Source: an uncultured Ilumatobacter sp. (lineage in GTDB: Bacteria > Actinomycetota > Acidimicrobiia > Acidimicrobiales > Ilumatobacteraceae). From it: 34,297 nt of DNA. Each line of letters opens with the position of its first letter. Within the stretch, counting starts at the first letter, position 1. The stretch lies in NCBI GenBank assembly GCA_938044705.1, contig CALIOL010000181.1, positions 1-34,297 on the forward strand, written 5' to 3'. Below are positions 16,066 through 23,464 of this stretch, piece after piece. A model generated the notes under the pieces. That model made no database searches. It was not told the origin of the DNA and worked only from the letters and a program-made list of their open reading frames with translations. Both the position numbers and the translations under genes were made by a program.

Positions 16066-16779
16066 TCATTCCGGCGCAGCTGCCTCGACATCGTCCTGGG
16101 TGACGATGCCCGCCTCGACGACGTGTTCGGCGAGTCGGGTACGGCGGTCCTTCGCCAGGCGATCGCTCGAACCGTGGAGGCCGGCGACCCCGGCCTTGGA
16201 GTACTTGGCGCACAGTCCGTCGAGCTTGCGGTTGAACTTGGTGACCGTCCAATCGAGTGATGCGGCGATGATCCGGTTGGTCGGCATCGGGACGTCGTTC
16301 ACGATCGGTCGAGCGAGCGCCACCAGCAACGTGAACTGATCCTCGGTCAACGGAATGTGCGACGTTGTCGCAGTCTGTTCGTCCGGGTTGATGGTGATCT
16401 CCGGGTGAACGGATTCCTCGTCGGCGTCGTCGGAGAGGTCCGGGCCGATCACGTCGAGCGAGAGCTCATAGGACGTTCCGCCTGCGTCGAATCGAAGGGT
16501 GGCCGAGTCGTAGGCGATCGGCGTCGACGTGCCCGGAGCGATCCGCGCCGAGGACGTGCTTCCGGCATCGTTGAGGGCGAGTCCGATGGACGAGCCGACG
16601 TTGTCGATCCACCACAGCCCATTCGCATGTCGGAATTCGGCGAGGACCCGGTGCAGAAACTTGTTGTCGTCGATGATGATGTCGGCCGATCGCCCGATCG
16701 TGAGCGTCTGATCATTGGTCGCGGAGTACTCCTCCCCGCAGAACTCGACGCGGAGTTCGTGATCGTGGTCGGTGTTCAT
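16066..16779 (-). CDS. FHA-domain protein with a C-terminal helix-turn-helix-like region
   Basis: A 237-residue cytosolic protein. Residues ~8-110 form an FHA domain that should bind phosphothreonine peptides. Visible parts are LTIGRSADIII (Gly29-Arg30-Ser31), FLHRVLAEFRHANGLWWIDNVGSSIG and a closing LRFDAGGTSYEL strand. After an acidic linker (~112-140), residues ~142-230 are helical and winged-helix-like (LTEDQFTLLVALARPI, TNRIIAASLDWTVTKFNRKLDGLCAKY). That suggests DNA binding steered by phosphopeptide recognition. Its start overlaps the stop of the upstream FHA gene in ATGA, and its stop is 4 nt from the kinase start. No Ser/Thr kinase gene is in the window, so the phosphorylated partner is unknown. 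Confidence 0.82.
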   Translation of the reverse strand: MNTDHDHELRVEFCGEEYSATNDQTLTIGRSADIIIDDNKFLHRVLAEFRHANGLWWIDNVGSSIGLALNDAGSTSSARIAPGTSTPIAYDSATLRFDAGGTSYELSLDVIGPDLSDDADEESVHPEITINPDEQTATTSHIPLTEDQFTLLVALARPIVNDVPMPTNRIIAASLDWTVTKFNRKLDGLCAKYSKAGVAGLHGSSDRLAKDRRTRLAEHVVEAGIVTQDDVEAAAPE

Positions 16780-17903
16780 CGGGTCTCGTTCCGTTCGGGC
16801 GGTGGTGCGGTCGGTTCGAGGCCTGCTGGCACCCGAAGCTCGGTTGGATCAGTGATCGTCAGTGTGGTCGGTCCGCCGAGCTGGATCGTGTCACCGATCT
16901 CCACGCGACGCGGCTGCCAGGGCTCGAGTGCGACGGGTGCGCCGCCGCCGGCGGGCGTCACGGCTGTTCGTCCCCGCGCTCCACAGTCGGTCGCCGTGAC
17001 GATGCCGGCATCGAGCCGAAGCAGAACATGAGTGCGCGACACGGTTCCGGGAGCTTCGATCGCGACGAGGCGAGGAGTGTTCTCCAGCCGTGCTCCCTCG
17101 GCGGACGGCGACCGGCCGACCGCGATCGACCGGTTGATTGGAATGACGCTGCCATCTGGGAGTCGGAGCCCTGCGATCGCCGTCGACGGCCGCGGCCCGG
17201 AGCGGCCTGCGGTCGCGTCGAGCGAATCGCCGCAGACGCGGCACACGTTGTGCGTGTTCGGATTCGCGTGGCCGCGTGGGCAGCGCACATCACCGGAACG
17301 CCGAAACGTCCGGTCGGTGTCGTCATCGGGGTATGTGGTCGGCCCCACCGGCGCGAGCGTCACGTCCAGATCGGTCAGTTCTTCGAACTGCTCCGGCTCA
17401 GCGGTGACGTCCGCTGGCTCGGAGCGTCGCGCAAGGCGGTGCTCATGACTCATCCGTGGGACGTGCAGCTCGAACCCACCAGCTGGTACCTCGCCACTGC
17501 GGAGGTCGCCCGGCAGGCCGACCTGCCACCCGCCATGGCTCGTGATCGAGAGCTCGGCGGTCACTTCGGGGTCGACCGTGTGTCTCGGGCCTGTCAGCGG
17601 GTACTGGCTCCATGCGGTGACGCCGTCCCCGGCGATCACGACGCCCTGCAGGTCGATGGTGGTGTCGACCTCGATCGGGTCATCGATCTCGCCCCACTCG
17701 ATGAAGCACCGGGGAAGGTTGGTCGACCGAGTTTCATCCGTGGCTCCGGAGCGGTCGAAGCGCTGCATGAGGTCATCGACCTCGGGTTGGGTCACGACCT
17801 CGCTCGGCGGGACGAAGAGCAGGCAGTTGCCACGTCGCGCGAGTCGACCCTCACCCGCAAGCACGCCGAGGCGCACCGGTGGTGGGCCGCCTCGTTCGTC
17901 CAT
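16776..17903 (-). CDS. Zinc-ribbon and FHA-domain protein
   Basis: A 375-residue soluble protein that opens the operon. Residues ~9-195 form a beta-rich domain I cannot name (RLGVLAGEGRLARRGNCLLFVPP, later SITSHGGWQVGLPGDLRSGEVPAGGFELHVPR). A short zinc ribbon follows (CPRGHANP...CRVCGD; Cys208, His212, Cys221, Cys224). A C-terminal FHA domain (~245-350) has AVGRS (Gly263-Arg264-Ser265) and VSRTH (Ser289-Arg290-Thr-His292), the residues that usually contact phosphothreonine. The ATG at 17903 was chosen because longer versions would run through the uvrA promoter and into uvrA. The gene is divergent from uvrA, with 97 nt between the two starts. Confidence 0.8.
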   Translation of the reverse strand: MDERGGPPPVRLGVLAGEGRLARRGNCLLFVPPSEVVTQPEVDDLMQRFDRSGATDETRSTNLPRCFIEWGEIDDPIEVDTTIDLQGVVIAGDGVTAWSQYPLTGPRHTVDPEVTAELSITSHGGWQVGLPGDLRSGEVPAGGFELHVPRMSHEHRLARRSEPADVTAEPEQFEELTDLDVTLAPVGPTTYPDDDTDRTFRRSGDVRCPRGHANPNTHNVCRVCGDSLDATAGRSGPRPSTAIAGLRLPDGSVIPINRSIAVGRSPSAEGARLENTPRLVAIEAPGTVSRTHVLLRLDAGIVTATDCGARGRTAVTPAGGGAPVALEPWQPRRVEIGDTIQLGGPTTLTITDPTELRVPAGLEPTAPPPERNETR

Positions 17904-17909
17904 CGCCCC

Positions 17910-17915
17910 ATGTTG
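17910..17915 (-). promoter_or_regulatory. Possible -10 element of the FHA/two-component operon
   Basis: On the minus strand CAACAT ends 6 nt before the ATG at 17903. It matches the leaderless spacing seen elsewhere but lacks the initial T, so it is a weak call. Confidence 0.3.
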
Positions 17916-17963
17916 CCAAACCCTGGTGCAAACCCGGGTCATCACGTTGACGCGGTCTTGGCT

Positions 17964-17991
17964 TTGAGAACACACGTTCGGCCGATATCCT
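17964..17991 (+). promoter_or_regulatory. Promoter of uvrA (leaderless)
   Basis: TTGAGA (17964-17969), a 16-nt spacer and TATCCT (17986-17991) end 9 nt before the ATG at 18001. There is no Shine-Dalgarno sequence. The SOS box covers the end of the -35 element. Confidence 0.6.
17967..17980 (+). promoter_or_regulatory. LexA/SOS box of uvrA
   Basis: AGAAC-ACAC-GTTCG keeps the GAAC-N4-GTTC core and only the outermost base is off palindrome. It overlaps the -35 region of the uvrA promoter and matches the box in front of uvrB. Confidence 0.75.
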
Positions 17992-18000
17992 TGGCCGCTC

Positions 18001-20937
18001 ATGGCTCCTCGCACGACCGCCACCGCATCGCCGTCCGCCGCAACAACGCCGAAGAAGGCCCCAGCGAAGAAGCGGAGCGCTCGCTCGAAGAACGGGCACG
18101 ATTCGTCCAAGATCGTCGTCAAGGGTGCGCGTGAACACAACTTGAAGAATGTTGATGTCGAGATGCCCCGAGACAAGCTCGTGGTGTTCACCGGTCTGTC
18201 TGGTTCGGGCAAGTCCAGCCTCGCGTTCGACACGATCTACGCAGAAGGCCAGCGCCGGTACGTCGAATCGCTCAGCGCATACGCGCGTCAGTTCCTCGGC
18301 CAGATGGACAAGCCTGACGTTGACGTGATCGAAGGGTTGTCCCCGGCGATCTCGATCGACCAGAAGTCGGCGTCACGCAACCCCCGCTCGACCGTGGGCA
18401 CGATCACCGAGGTCTACGACTACCTCCGTCTGCTGTACGCGCGGATCGGCATCCAACACTGCCCGAACGACGGAACGCCGCTGCAGCGCCAGACTCCGCA
18501 ACAGATCGTCGATCGAATCTTGGAGATGGAACAGGGTCTCCGGTTCCAGGTGCTCGCGCCCGTCGTGCGTGGCCGCAAGGGCGAGTACGACACGTTGCTC
18601 GAAGATCTCTCCGGTCAGGGCTACGTGCGAGCAGTGATAGACGGCGAAGTGGTCGATATCGATGAGTTTCTCAAGCGCGATGAACGCCTTGCGAAGTACG
18701 AGAACCACAAGATCGCGATCATCGTCGACCGTCTCGTGCTCAAGGAGGGCATCGAGCGTCGCCTCACCGACTCGCTCGAGGGCGCGCTCAAGCTCGCTGA
18801 CGGCGTCGCCGAGATCGAGATCGTCAACAAAGACGCTGACAACGAACACATCACGTTCAGTCAGCACCTGGCCTGCCCGAAGTGCGACAGCAGCTTCGAC
18901 GAGCCGGCGCCGCGCAACTTCTCCTTCAACTCGCCGTACGGCGCGTGTGCGAAGTGCGATGGGCTCGGTACGACCTTCGAAGTCGACCCGGAGTTGATCA
19001 TCCCCGACGGCGAAGTCTCGCTGGGAGACGGAGCGATCGCTCCGTGGCGCAGTGCGAACACCCAGTACTTCACGCGAATGCTGGAGTCGGTCGCCAACGT
19101 CAACGACATCGACCTCGCAACGCCGTGGGAAGACCTCACGGCGAAGCAGCAGAAGGTCGTACTGCACGGGGTCAAAGGCAAGATGACCGTGAAGTACAAG
19201 AACCGGTACGGGAGACAGCGTTCCTACTCCACCGAGTACGAAGGCGTCATTCCTTGGCTGAAGCGGCGTCATGAAGGCTCCGATTCGGAGTGGGCGCGAG
19301 AGCAGTACGAGGGCTACATGCGGCTCGTCGCCTGTTCGGCATGCGACGGGTTCCGGTTGAAGCCGTCGACGCTCGCGGTCACGATCAACGACAAGCACAT
19401 CGCAGAGGTCTGTGACCTGTCGATCGCTGATGCTGCTGAGTTCCTCGGTGCGCTCGAGCTGTCAGAACGCGATCGGATCATCGCCGAACAGGTCACCAAG
19501 GAGATCAACGCCCGCCTCGGCTTCCTGCTCGCGGTCGGCCTCGACTACCTCACCATGTCGCGGTCGGCAGGCACGCTCGCCGGCGGAGAAGCGCAACGTA
19601 TTCGTCTGGCATCTCAGATCGGATCTGGCCTCGTCGGCACGCTCTACGTTCTCGACGAGCCTTCGATCGGACTCCACCAGCGCGACAATGCTCGGTTGAT
19701 CGAGACGCTGACTCGGCTACGAGACCTCGGTAACTCCGTCGTCGTCGTCGAACACGACGAAGACACCATCCGCACGTGCGACTGGATCGTCGACATCGGG
19801 CCAGGGGCTGGCGAGCACGGAGGCGAAGTCGTCTACGCCGGCCCGGTCAAGGGAATCGAGAAGGTCAAGAACTCGGTCACAGGCCAGTACCTGTCGGGGA
19901 AGAAGTCGATTCCCCTACCGGCCGAGCGTCGTTCGCAGAGCCTCGACAAGTTGCAGATCGTCGGCGCTCGAGAACACAACCTGCAGGACCTCACCGTCGA
20001 CATCCCGCTCGGAAACTTCGTGTGCGTGACCGGCGTGTCCGGCTCGGGCAATTCGACGCTGATCCGAGACATCCTGCTCCCTGTCCTGATGCAGAAGATC
20101 TACAAGTCGAAGGTGCCGGCCGGCAAGCACAAGCGCATTCACGGCATCGAACACCTGGACAAGGTCATCGACATGGACCAGTCGCCGATCGGGCGAACGC
20201 CCCGGTCGAACCCGGCGACCTACACCGGCGTGTTCGACAAGATCCGCAAGCTCTTCTCGTCCACGAACGAGGCAAAGATCCGCGGCTACCTGCCCGGTCG
20301 CTTCTCGTTCAACGTGAAGGGTGGCCGCTGCGAAGCATGCGCAGGAGACGGCACGATCAAGATCGAGATGCACTTTCTTCCCGATGTCTACGTGCCGTGT
20401 GAGGTGTGCAAGGGGGCGCGCTTCAACCGGGACACGCTGGACATCGAGTTCAAAGGGAAGAACATTGCCGAGATCCTCGACATGCCCGTCGCCGAGGCGG
20501 TCGACTTCTTCGCCAACCAGCCGGGCATCGCTCGCTACATGGAGACGCTGATGGACGTAGGTCTCGGCTACGTCCGTCTCGGCCAGTCCGCCCCGACGCT
20601 CTCGGGCGGCGAGGCGCAGCGCGTCAAGCTCGCCACCGAGCTTGCAAAGCGTTCCACTGGCAAGACCATCTACCTGCTCGACGAACCGACCACGGGTCTG
20701 CACTTCGACGACGTTCGCCGTCTCCTCACCGTGCTCCAGCGGCTGGTCGACAAGGGCAACACCGTCCTGGTCATCGAGCACAGCCTCGACGTGATCAAGA
20801 CCGCAGACTGGATCATCGACCTCGGACCCAACGGGGGGAGTGGCGGTGGCACGATCGTGGCCGAAGGCCCGCCTGAGCACGTTGCCAAGGCCAAGGGCAG
20901 CTTCACCGGTCACTACCTGAAGCCGTTGCTCGCCTGA
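18001..20937 (+). CDS. uvrA: Excinuclease ABC subunit UvrA with altered second Walker A
   Basis: UvrA is the damage-sensing ABC ATPase dimer that loads UvrB. The 978-residue protein has the first Walker [10 protein letters not shown] (Lys71). Zinc modules are CPKC...CAKC and CEAC...CEVC, and the second signature [18 protein letters not shown] and [10 protein letters not shown] are present. The first signature reads [12 protein letters not shown], a mild variant. The second Walker A reads [10 protein letters not shown]: Asn684 (codon AAT at 20050-20052) replaces the invariant Lys needed for ATP hydrolysis by the C-terminal domain. In E. coli, mutating the matching Lys646 cripples repair. Everything else is intact, so this is either a true lineage variant or a base error. 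About 36 Ala/Lys-rich residues precede the conserved core. The start is set by the leaderless promoter and the gene is under an SOS box. Confidence 0.97.
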   Translation: MAPRTTATASPSAATTPKKAPAKKRSARSKNGHDSSKIVVKGAREHNLKNVDVEMPRDKLVVFTGLSGSGKSSLAFDTIYAEGQRRYVESLSAYARQFLGQMDKPDVDVIEGLSPAISIDQKSASRNPRSTVGTITEVYDYLRLLYARIGIQHCPNDGTPLQRQTPQQIVDRILEMEQGLRFQVLAPVVRGRKGEYDTLLEDLSGQGYVRAVIDGEVVDIDEFLKRDERLAKYENHKIAIIVDRLVLKEGIERRLTDSLEGALKLADGVAEIEIVNKDADNEHITFSQHLACPKCDSSFDEPAPRNFSFNSPYGACAKCDGLGTTFEVDPELIIPDGEVSLGDGAIAPWRSANTQYFTRMLESVANVNDIDLATPWEDLTAKQQKVVLHGVKGKMTVKYKNRYGRQRSYSTEYEGVIPWLKRRHEGSDSEWAREQYEGYMRLVACSACDGFRLKPSTLAVTINDKHIAEVCDLSIADAAEFLGALELSERDRIIAEQVTKEINARLGFLLAVGLDYLTMSRSAGTLAGGEAQRIRLASQIGSGLVGTLYVLDEPSIGLHQRDNARLIETLTRLRDLGNSVVVVEHDEDTIRTCDWIVDIGPGAGEHGGEVVYAGPVKGIEKVKNSVTGQYLSGKKSIPLPAERRSQSLDKLQIVGAREHNLQDLTVDIPLGNFVCVTGVSGSGNSTLIRDILLPVLMQKIYKSKVPAGKHKRIHGIEHLDKVIDMDQSPIGRTPRSNPATYTGVFDKIRKLFSSTNEAKIRGYLPGRFSFNVKGGRCEACAGDGTIKIEMHFLPDVYVPCEVCKGARFNRDTLDIEFKGKNIAEILDMPVAEAVDFFANQPGIARYMETLMDVGLGYVRLGQSAPTLSGGEAQRVKLATELAKRSTGKTIYLLDEPTTGLHFDDVRRLLTVLQRLVDKGNTVLVIEHSLDVIKTADWIIDLGPNGGSGGGTIVAEGPPEHVAKAKGSFTGHYLKPLLA

Positions 20938-20980
20938 GTGTTTCGTGTTGTGATCACCGTCGGGGTGAAAGACTCACCCA

Positions 20981-22249
20981 GTGACGATCGAAGCGACTGA
21001 GGGAGCGACCGCAGCCGAACGGCAGGCACTTCAGCGTCGAACGCTCAACTCCCTGCGACTCGCAACGGTGCCAGGCCAGGCGGCGGTCGCTGGCATGGTC
21101 GCAGTGGTCTCGTTGCTCGCGAGCGACCTGCTCGGGTCTGATCGCCTCGCCGGCATCGGCAGTGCATCGTTCACCGTCGGCGCCGCCCTCACGTCGATCC
21201 CCTTGGCTGCCTTCATGCGACGCCGTGGACGGCGCATCGGACTCGCCCGTGCACTTGGGGTGGGGGCGATCGGCTCCGCTGTCGCAGCGCTCGGCGGTGA
21301 ACTGCGGCTCTTCCCGATCTTCGTCGTCGGCATGATCCTGTTTGGTTCGGGGCAGTCCGCCACACTGCAGGGCCGATATGTCGCTGCCGACCTCGCGGAA
21401 CCGTCCAAGGCCGGTTCCGCAATCGCTGCGATCGTGTGGGTGGGCACGCTCGGAGCGGTTTTCGGTCCGCTACTGACGCCGGTCGAAAAGTCGATGGCGT
21501 CCTCGGTGGGGCTCGACGAACTGGTCGGTCCGTTCATCGTTGCGTCGGTGCTGTTTGCGGCGGCGTCGATCATCATCACGTTGCGACTCCGCCCTGACCC
21601 GCTCGAGGTGCTCGGCACGTTGGATCCCGGTGCGGAGCGCGTCCGGCCGCTTCGTCAGGTGCAGCGATCCGCTCGCGTGATCGCTGCGTCCGCTCCAGCC
21701 CGGCTCGGGTTGGTGGCCATGGCGGTCTCCCAGGCAGCGATGGTCGGTGTGATGACGATGACGCCTCCGCACATGAAGGACCACGACCACGCCGACCTGT
21801 CGGCAATCGTCATCGCTGTCCACATCGTGGGCATGTATGGGCTCGCTCCGGTCGTTGGCCGCCGGGTCGACAGCATCGGTGCGAACCGGGCGATTCAGGT
21901 CGGCGCGATTGTTCTCGGAGTCGGCACGGTGTCGACCGTGGTGGCTGGCTATGTGCCAGCGCTGATGTTCGTCGGTCTGTTCTTCCTTGGCCTCGGCTGG
22001 AACATCGGGTTGATCGGCGGTTCCACCTTGCTCACGAAGTCTGTCCCGGAGGGCACGCGTGTCGAGGTGCAGGGCACCGCTGACCTCACGATGAGTCTGT
22101 GTGGCGCTGTCGCGGCGTTCGGTTCAGGGTTCGTGAAAGAGTCGTTTGGGTTCCACCTGCTCGCAAACGGTGCCGCTGTGCTCGCCGCTGGGTTGCTCGT
22201 CCTCGCGTGGTCGACCGTAGGCGCCCGCCCCACCCCCTCGATCCGGTGA
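20981..22249 (+). CDS. MFS transporter
   Basis: A 422-residue membrane protein with about twelve hydrophobic segments, the normal size for the major facilitator superfamily. After helix 2 comes the cytoplasmic loop FMRRRGRRIGLARALG, a form of MFS motif A. A longer, charged central loop (RPDPLEVLGTLDPGAERVRPLRQVQRSARV, ~205-235) divides the two halves. A second GRRVDSIGANRAI loop lies in the C-half. The transport substrate cannot be told from sequence. Efflux of a small molecule is the usual default. The GTG start is 43 nt after uvrA and has no strong ribosome binding site. The TGA stop lies inside the first palindromic repeat at 22245-22282. Confidence 0.85.
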   Translation: MTIEATEGATAAERQALQRRTLNSLRLATVPGQAAVAGMVAVVSLLASDLLGSDRLAGIGSASFTVGAALTSIPLAAFMRRRGRRIGLARALGVGAIGSAVAALGGELRLFPIFVVGMILFGSGQSATLQGRYVAADLAEPSKAGSAIAAIVWVGTLGAVFGPLLTPVEKSMASSVGLDELVGPFIVASVLFAAASIIITLRLRPDPLEVLGTLDPGAERVRPLRQVQRSARVIAASAPARLGLVAMAVSQAAMVGVMTMTPPHMKDHDHADLSAIVIAVHIVGMYGLAPVVGRRVDSIGANRAIQVGAIVLGVGTVSTVVAGYVPALMFVGLFFLGLGWNIGLIGGSTLLTKSVPEGTRVEVQGTADLTMSLCGAVAAFGSGFVKESFGFHLLANGAAVLAAGLLVLAWSTVGARPTPSIR

Positions 22250-22282
22250 GCCAACCCGCGCCCCGGCCGTGGTTCGCTCACC
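22245..22282 (+). repeat. 38-nt palindromic repeat, copy 1 (with copy 2 downstream)
   Basis: The arms GGTGAGCCAACC and GGTTCGCTCACC pair with one mismatch around a variable ~10-nt centre. CGCG occupies positions 13-16, as in all four copies. The TGA stop of the MFS gene is part of the left arm. Extending outward, CCGG on both sides also pairs. Confidence 0.85.
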
Positions 22283-22295
22283 GGTCTGAGTTCGG

Positions 22296-22333
22296 GGTGA
22301 GCCAGTTCGCGTCGTGGTCGGGGTTCGCTCACC
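22296..22333 (+). repeat. 38-nt palindromic repeat, copy 2
   Basis: It has the same length and orientation as copy 1 and starts exactly 51 nt after it. The arms are GGTGAGC and GCTCACC. The reverse-strand TGA stop of the DUF559 gene (22329-22331) lies in the right arm. The pair sits between two convergent genes and may act as a bidirectional terminator. Confidence 0.85.
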
Positions 22334-23264
22334 GGAAGGTGGTCGAGCGGTGGTGGTAGACCACGACGAGCTGTTGGATCGCGGCGTCGAATGCGTGGTC
22401 GTACTCGTTCCGGCTGATTCGCGAAACGAGCCAGCCGAGCGATGCGGCGCCTGCGTCTCGTTGTTGGTCCGACGCACGTCCCTCGGTTCGTTCGTGACTC
22501 GGGTGCACGTCGACTTCGATTGCCCACTTCAGTCGTGGGACAGCCAGGTCGAACCGGGCCGGGCCGTAGCCCGGGAGCAGAATCTTGTGCTGACGTGAGA
22601 CGTCGGTGATCCCGGAGCGTTTCAATGCTTGGCCGACGCGGGACTCGGCGCCTGATTCAGCGGCGCCGCCGTCGAGGCGACGGTCGAGCAACTCGAGGAA
22701 GGTGTACGCCCAGGGTCGTCGCTTCGACAGCCAGTCGACCGCGACGCGACGCATGTCGGCGGCGGTCAGATCGCCGTCATGGAGCGCTTGCTCGATCACC
22801 GAGAGGAGAGCTTGTGGACGCAGCGATCGGCTGAGATCGAACGCAGTGCGCTCTCGGGTGGTGATCCTGATTCCGTCAGCTCGCTCGATCTGGTCGGACG
22901 GATGAATCGCTGCCGTGCGATACACCTTCACGACCGGGTGACAAGCAGGTTGTGCGTGAGGTGGTGCGATGACGTGGATCCGACGGTCGGAGCTGACATG
23001 GCGAAAGCCCCACAGTCGTCCGGCCGTCGGCCCCGAGATGCAGATGTCGGGTCGCGCAAGGCAAAGCGCAGTGCAGTGCGCGAGCTCGTCGATCTCGACG
23101 CTGGGCGACGCATATGCGCCTCGCCTCAGGTGAATCAACTGGCCGCATCGACAGAGGTGCTCGATCTGTCGTTGCGTCAGGCCAGCGTGGTGTAACTGCT
23201 CGAGGCTGGCGATGCCATGTTGCACCCGAAAATGCCGATGAACGTCGGCGGGAAGGTTGGCCAC
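22329..23264 (-). CDS. AbiEi-like/DUF559 protein (PD-(D/E)XK nuclease-fold relative)
   Basis: A 311-residue protein. Residues ~12-55 form a winged-helix-like AbiEi antitoxin-type N-terminus (GIASLEQLHHAGLTQRQIEHLCRCGQLIHLRRGAYA). The middle (~60-190) has the strands and helices usual between the two parts (GPTAGRLWGF, RTAFDLSRSL). Residues ~205-300 are the DUF559 domain of the restriction-endonuclease-like fold: Glu in ESRVGQAL, Asp in ARFDLAVP, then AIEVDVHPSHE. The usual E-x-D-G reads E-V-D-V, so nuclease activity is uncertain. No AbiEii-type toxin gene is adjacent. Such orphan genes are abundant in Actinobacteria with unknown role. The GTG start has a good ribosome binding site. The gene is bracketed by two pairs of palindromic repeats, which suggests a small inserted unit. 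Confidence 0.8.
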   Translation of the reverse strand: MANLPADVHRHFRVQHGIASLEQLHHAGLTQRQIEHLCRCGQLIHLRRGAYASPSVEIDELAHCTALCLARPDICISGPTAGRLWGFRHVSSDRRIHVIAPPHAQPACHPVVKVYRTAAIHPSDQIERADGIRITTRERTAFDLSRSLRPQALLSVIEQALHDGDLTAADMRRVAVDWLSKRRPWAYTFLELLDRRLDGGAAESGAESRVGQALKRSGITDVSRQHKILLPGYGPARFDLAVPRLKWAIEVDVHPSHERTEGRASDQQRDAGAASLGWLVSRISRNEYDHAFDAAIQQLVVVYHHRSTTFR

Positions 23265-23270
23265 GTGTTG

Positions 23271-23277
23271 TCTCCCT
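23271..23277 (-). promoter_or_regulatory. Ribosome binding site of the DUF559 gene
   Basis: On the minus strand AGGGAGA lies 6 nt before the GTG at 23264. This is one of the few clear Shine-Dalgarno sequences in front of a first gene in this window, and it marks the gene as different from its leaderless neighbours. Confidence 0.6.
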
Positions 23278-23340
23278 GATGTCGAACAGCAAGGGAGGAG
23301 CCGGTGGCTGAAATGTTATCACTTGCCCGACCCAGGGATC

Positions 23341-23378
23341 GGTGAGCGAGTCCGCGCCGACATGGGGATTGGCTCACC
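23341..23378 (+). repeat. 38-nt palindromic repeat, copy 3
   Basis: The left arm is GGTGAGCGA and the right arm TTGGCTCACC, with CGCG at positions 13-16 and a variable centre. Orientation and length equal copies 1 and 2. It lies upstream of the DUF559 gene start. Confidence 0.85.
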
Positions 23379-23391
23379 GTTTGGGTGGGTT

Positions 23392-23429
23392 GGTGAGGGA
23401 GTCCGCGTGGGGGTGGGGGTTGGCTCACC
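23392..23429 (+). repeat. 38-nt palindromic repeat, copy 4
   Basis: It starts 51 nt after copy 3. The left arm is GGTGAGGGA (one arm mismatch) and the right arm GGTTGGCTCACC. The 13-nt spacers after copies 3 and 4 are also alike (G-rich, ggtTTGGGTGGG-type). It sits 36 nt from the 3' end of the rhomboid-like gene. Confidence 0.85.
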
Positions 23430-23464
23430 GGTTGGGTGGGGTGGGCCAGGAGGCTGAGGTGAGT

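Noticed and set aside
16062-16091. Longer histidine kinase starting at ATG 16091
   Set aside because: It would overlap the FHA gene by 26 nt and add ten non-conserved residues. ATG 16061 leaves a normal 4-nt gap.
17904-18233. Extension of the zinc-ribbon/FHA protein through the uvrA start
   Set aside because: The extra residues are antisense to the uvrA promoter and first codons and show no relation to the domain that follows.
19567-19600. UvrA first ABC signature LAGGE instead of LSGGE
   Set aside because: A Ser-to-Ala change in the signature is a mild variation compatible with function. It was not scored as a separate finding.
22245-23429. CRISPR array made of the 38-nt repeats
   Set aside because: There are only two copies per cluster, the spacers are 13 nt, the spacers within a cluster resemble each other, and no cas gene is nearby.
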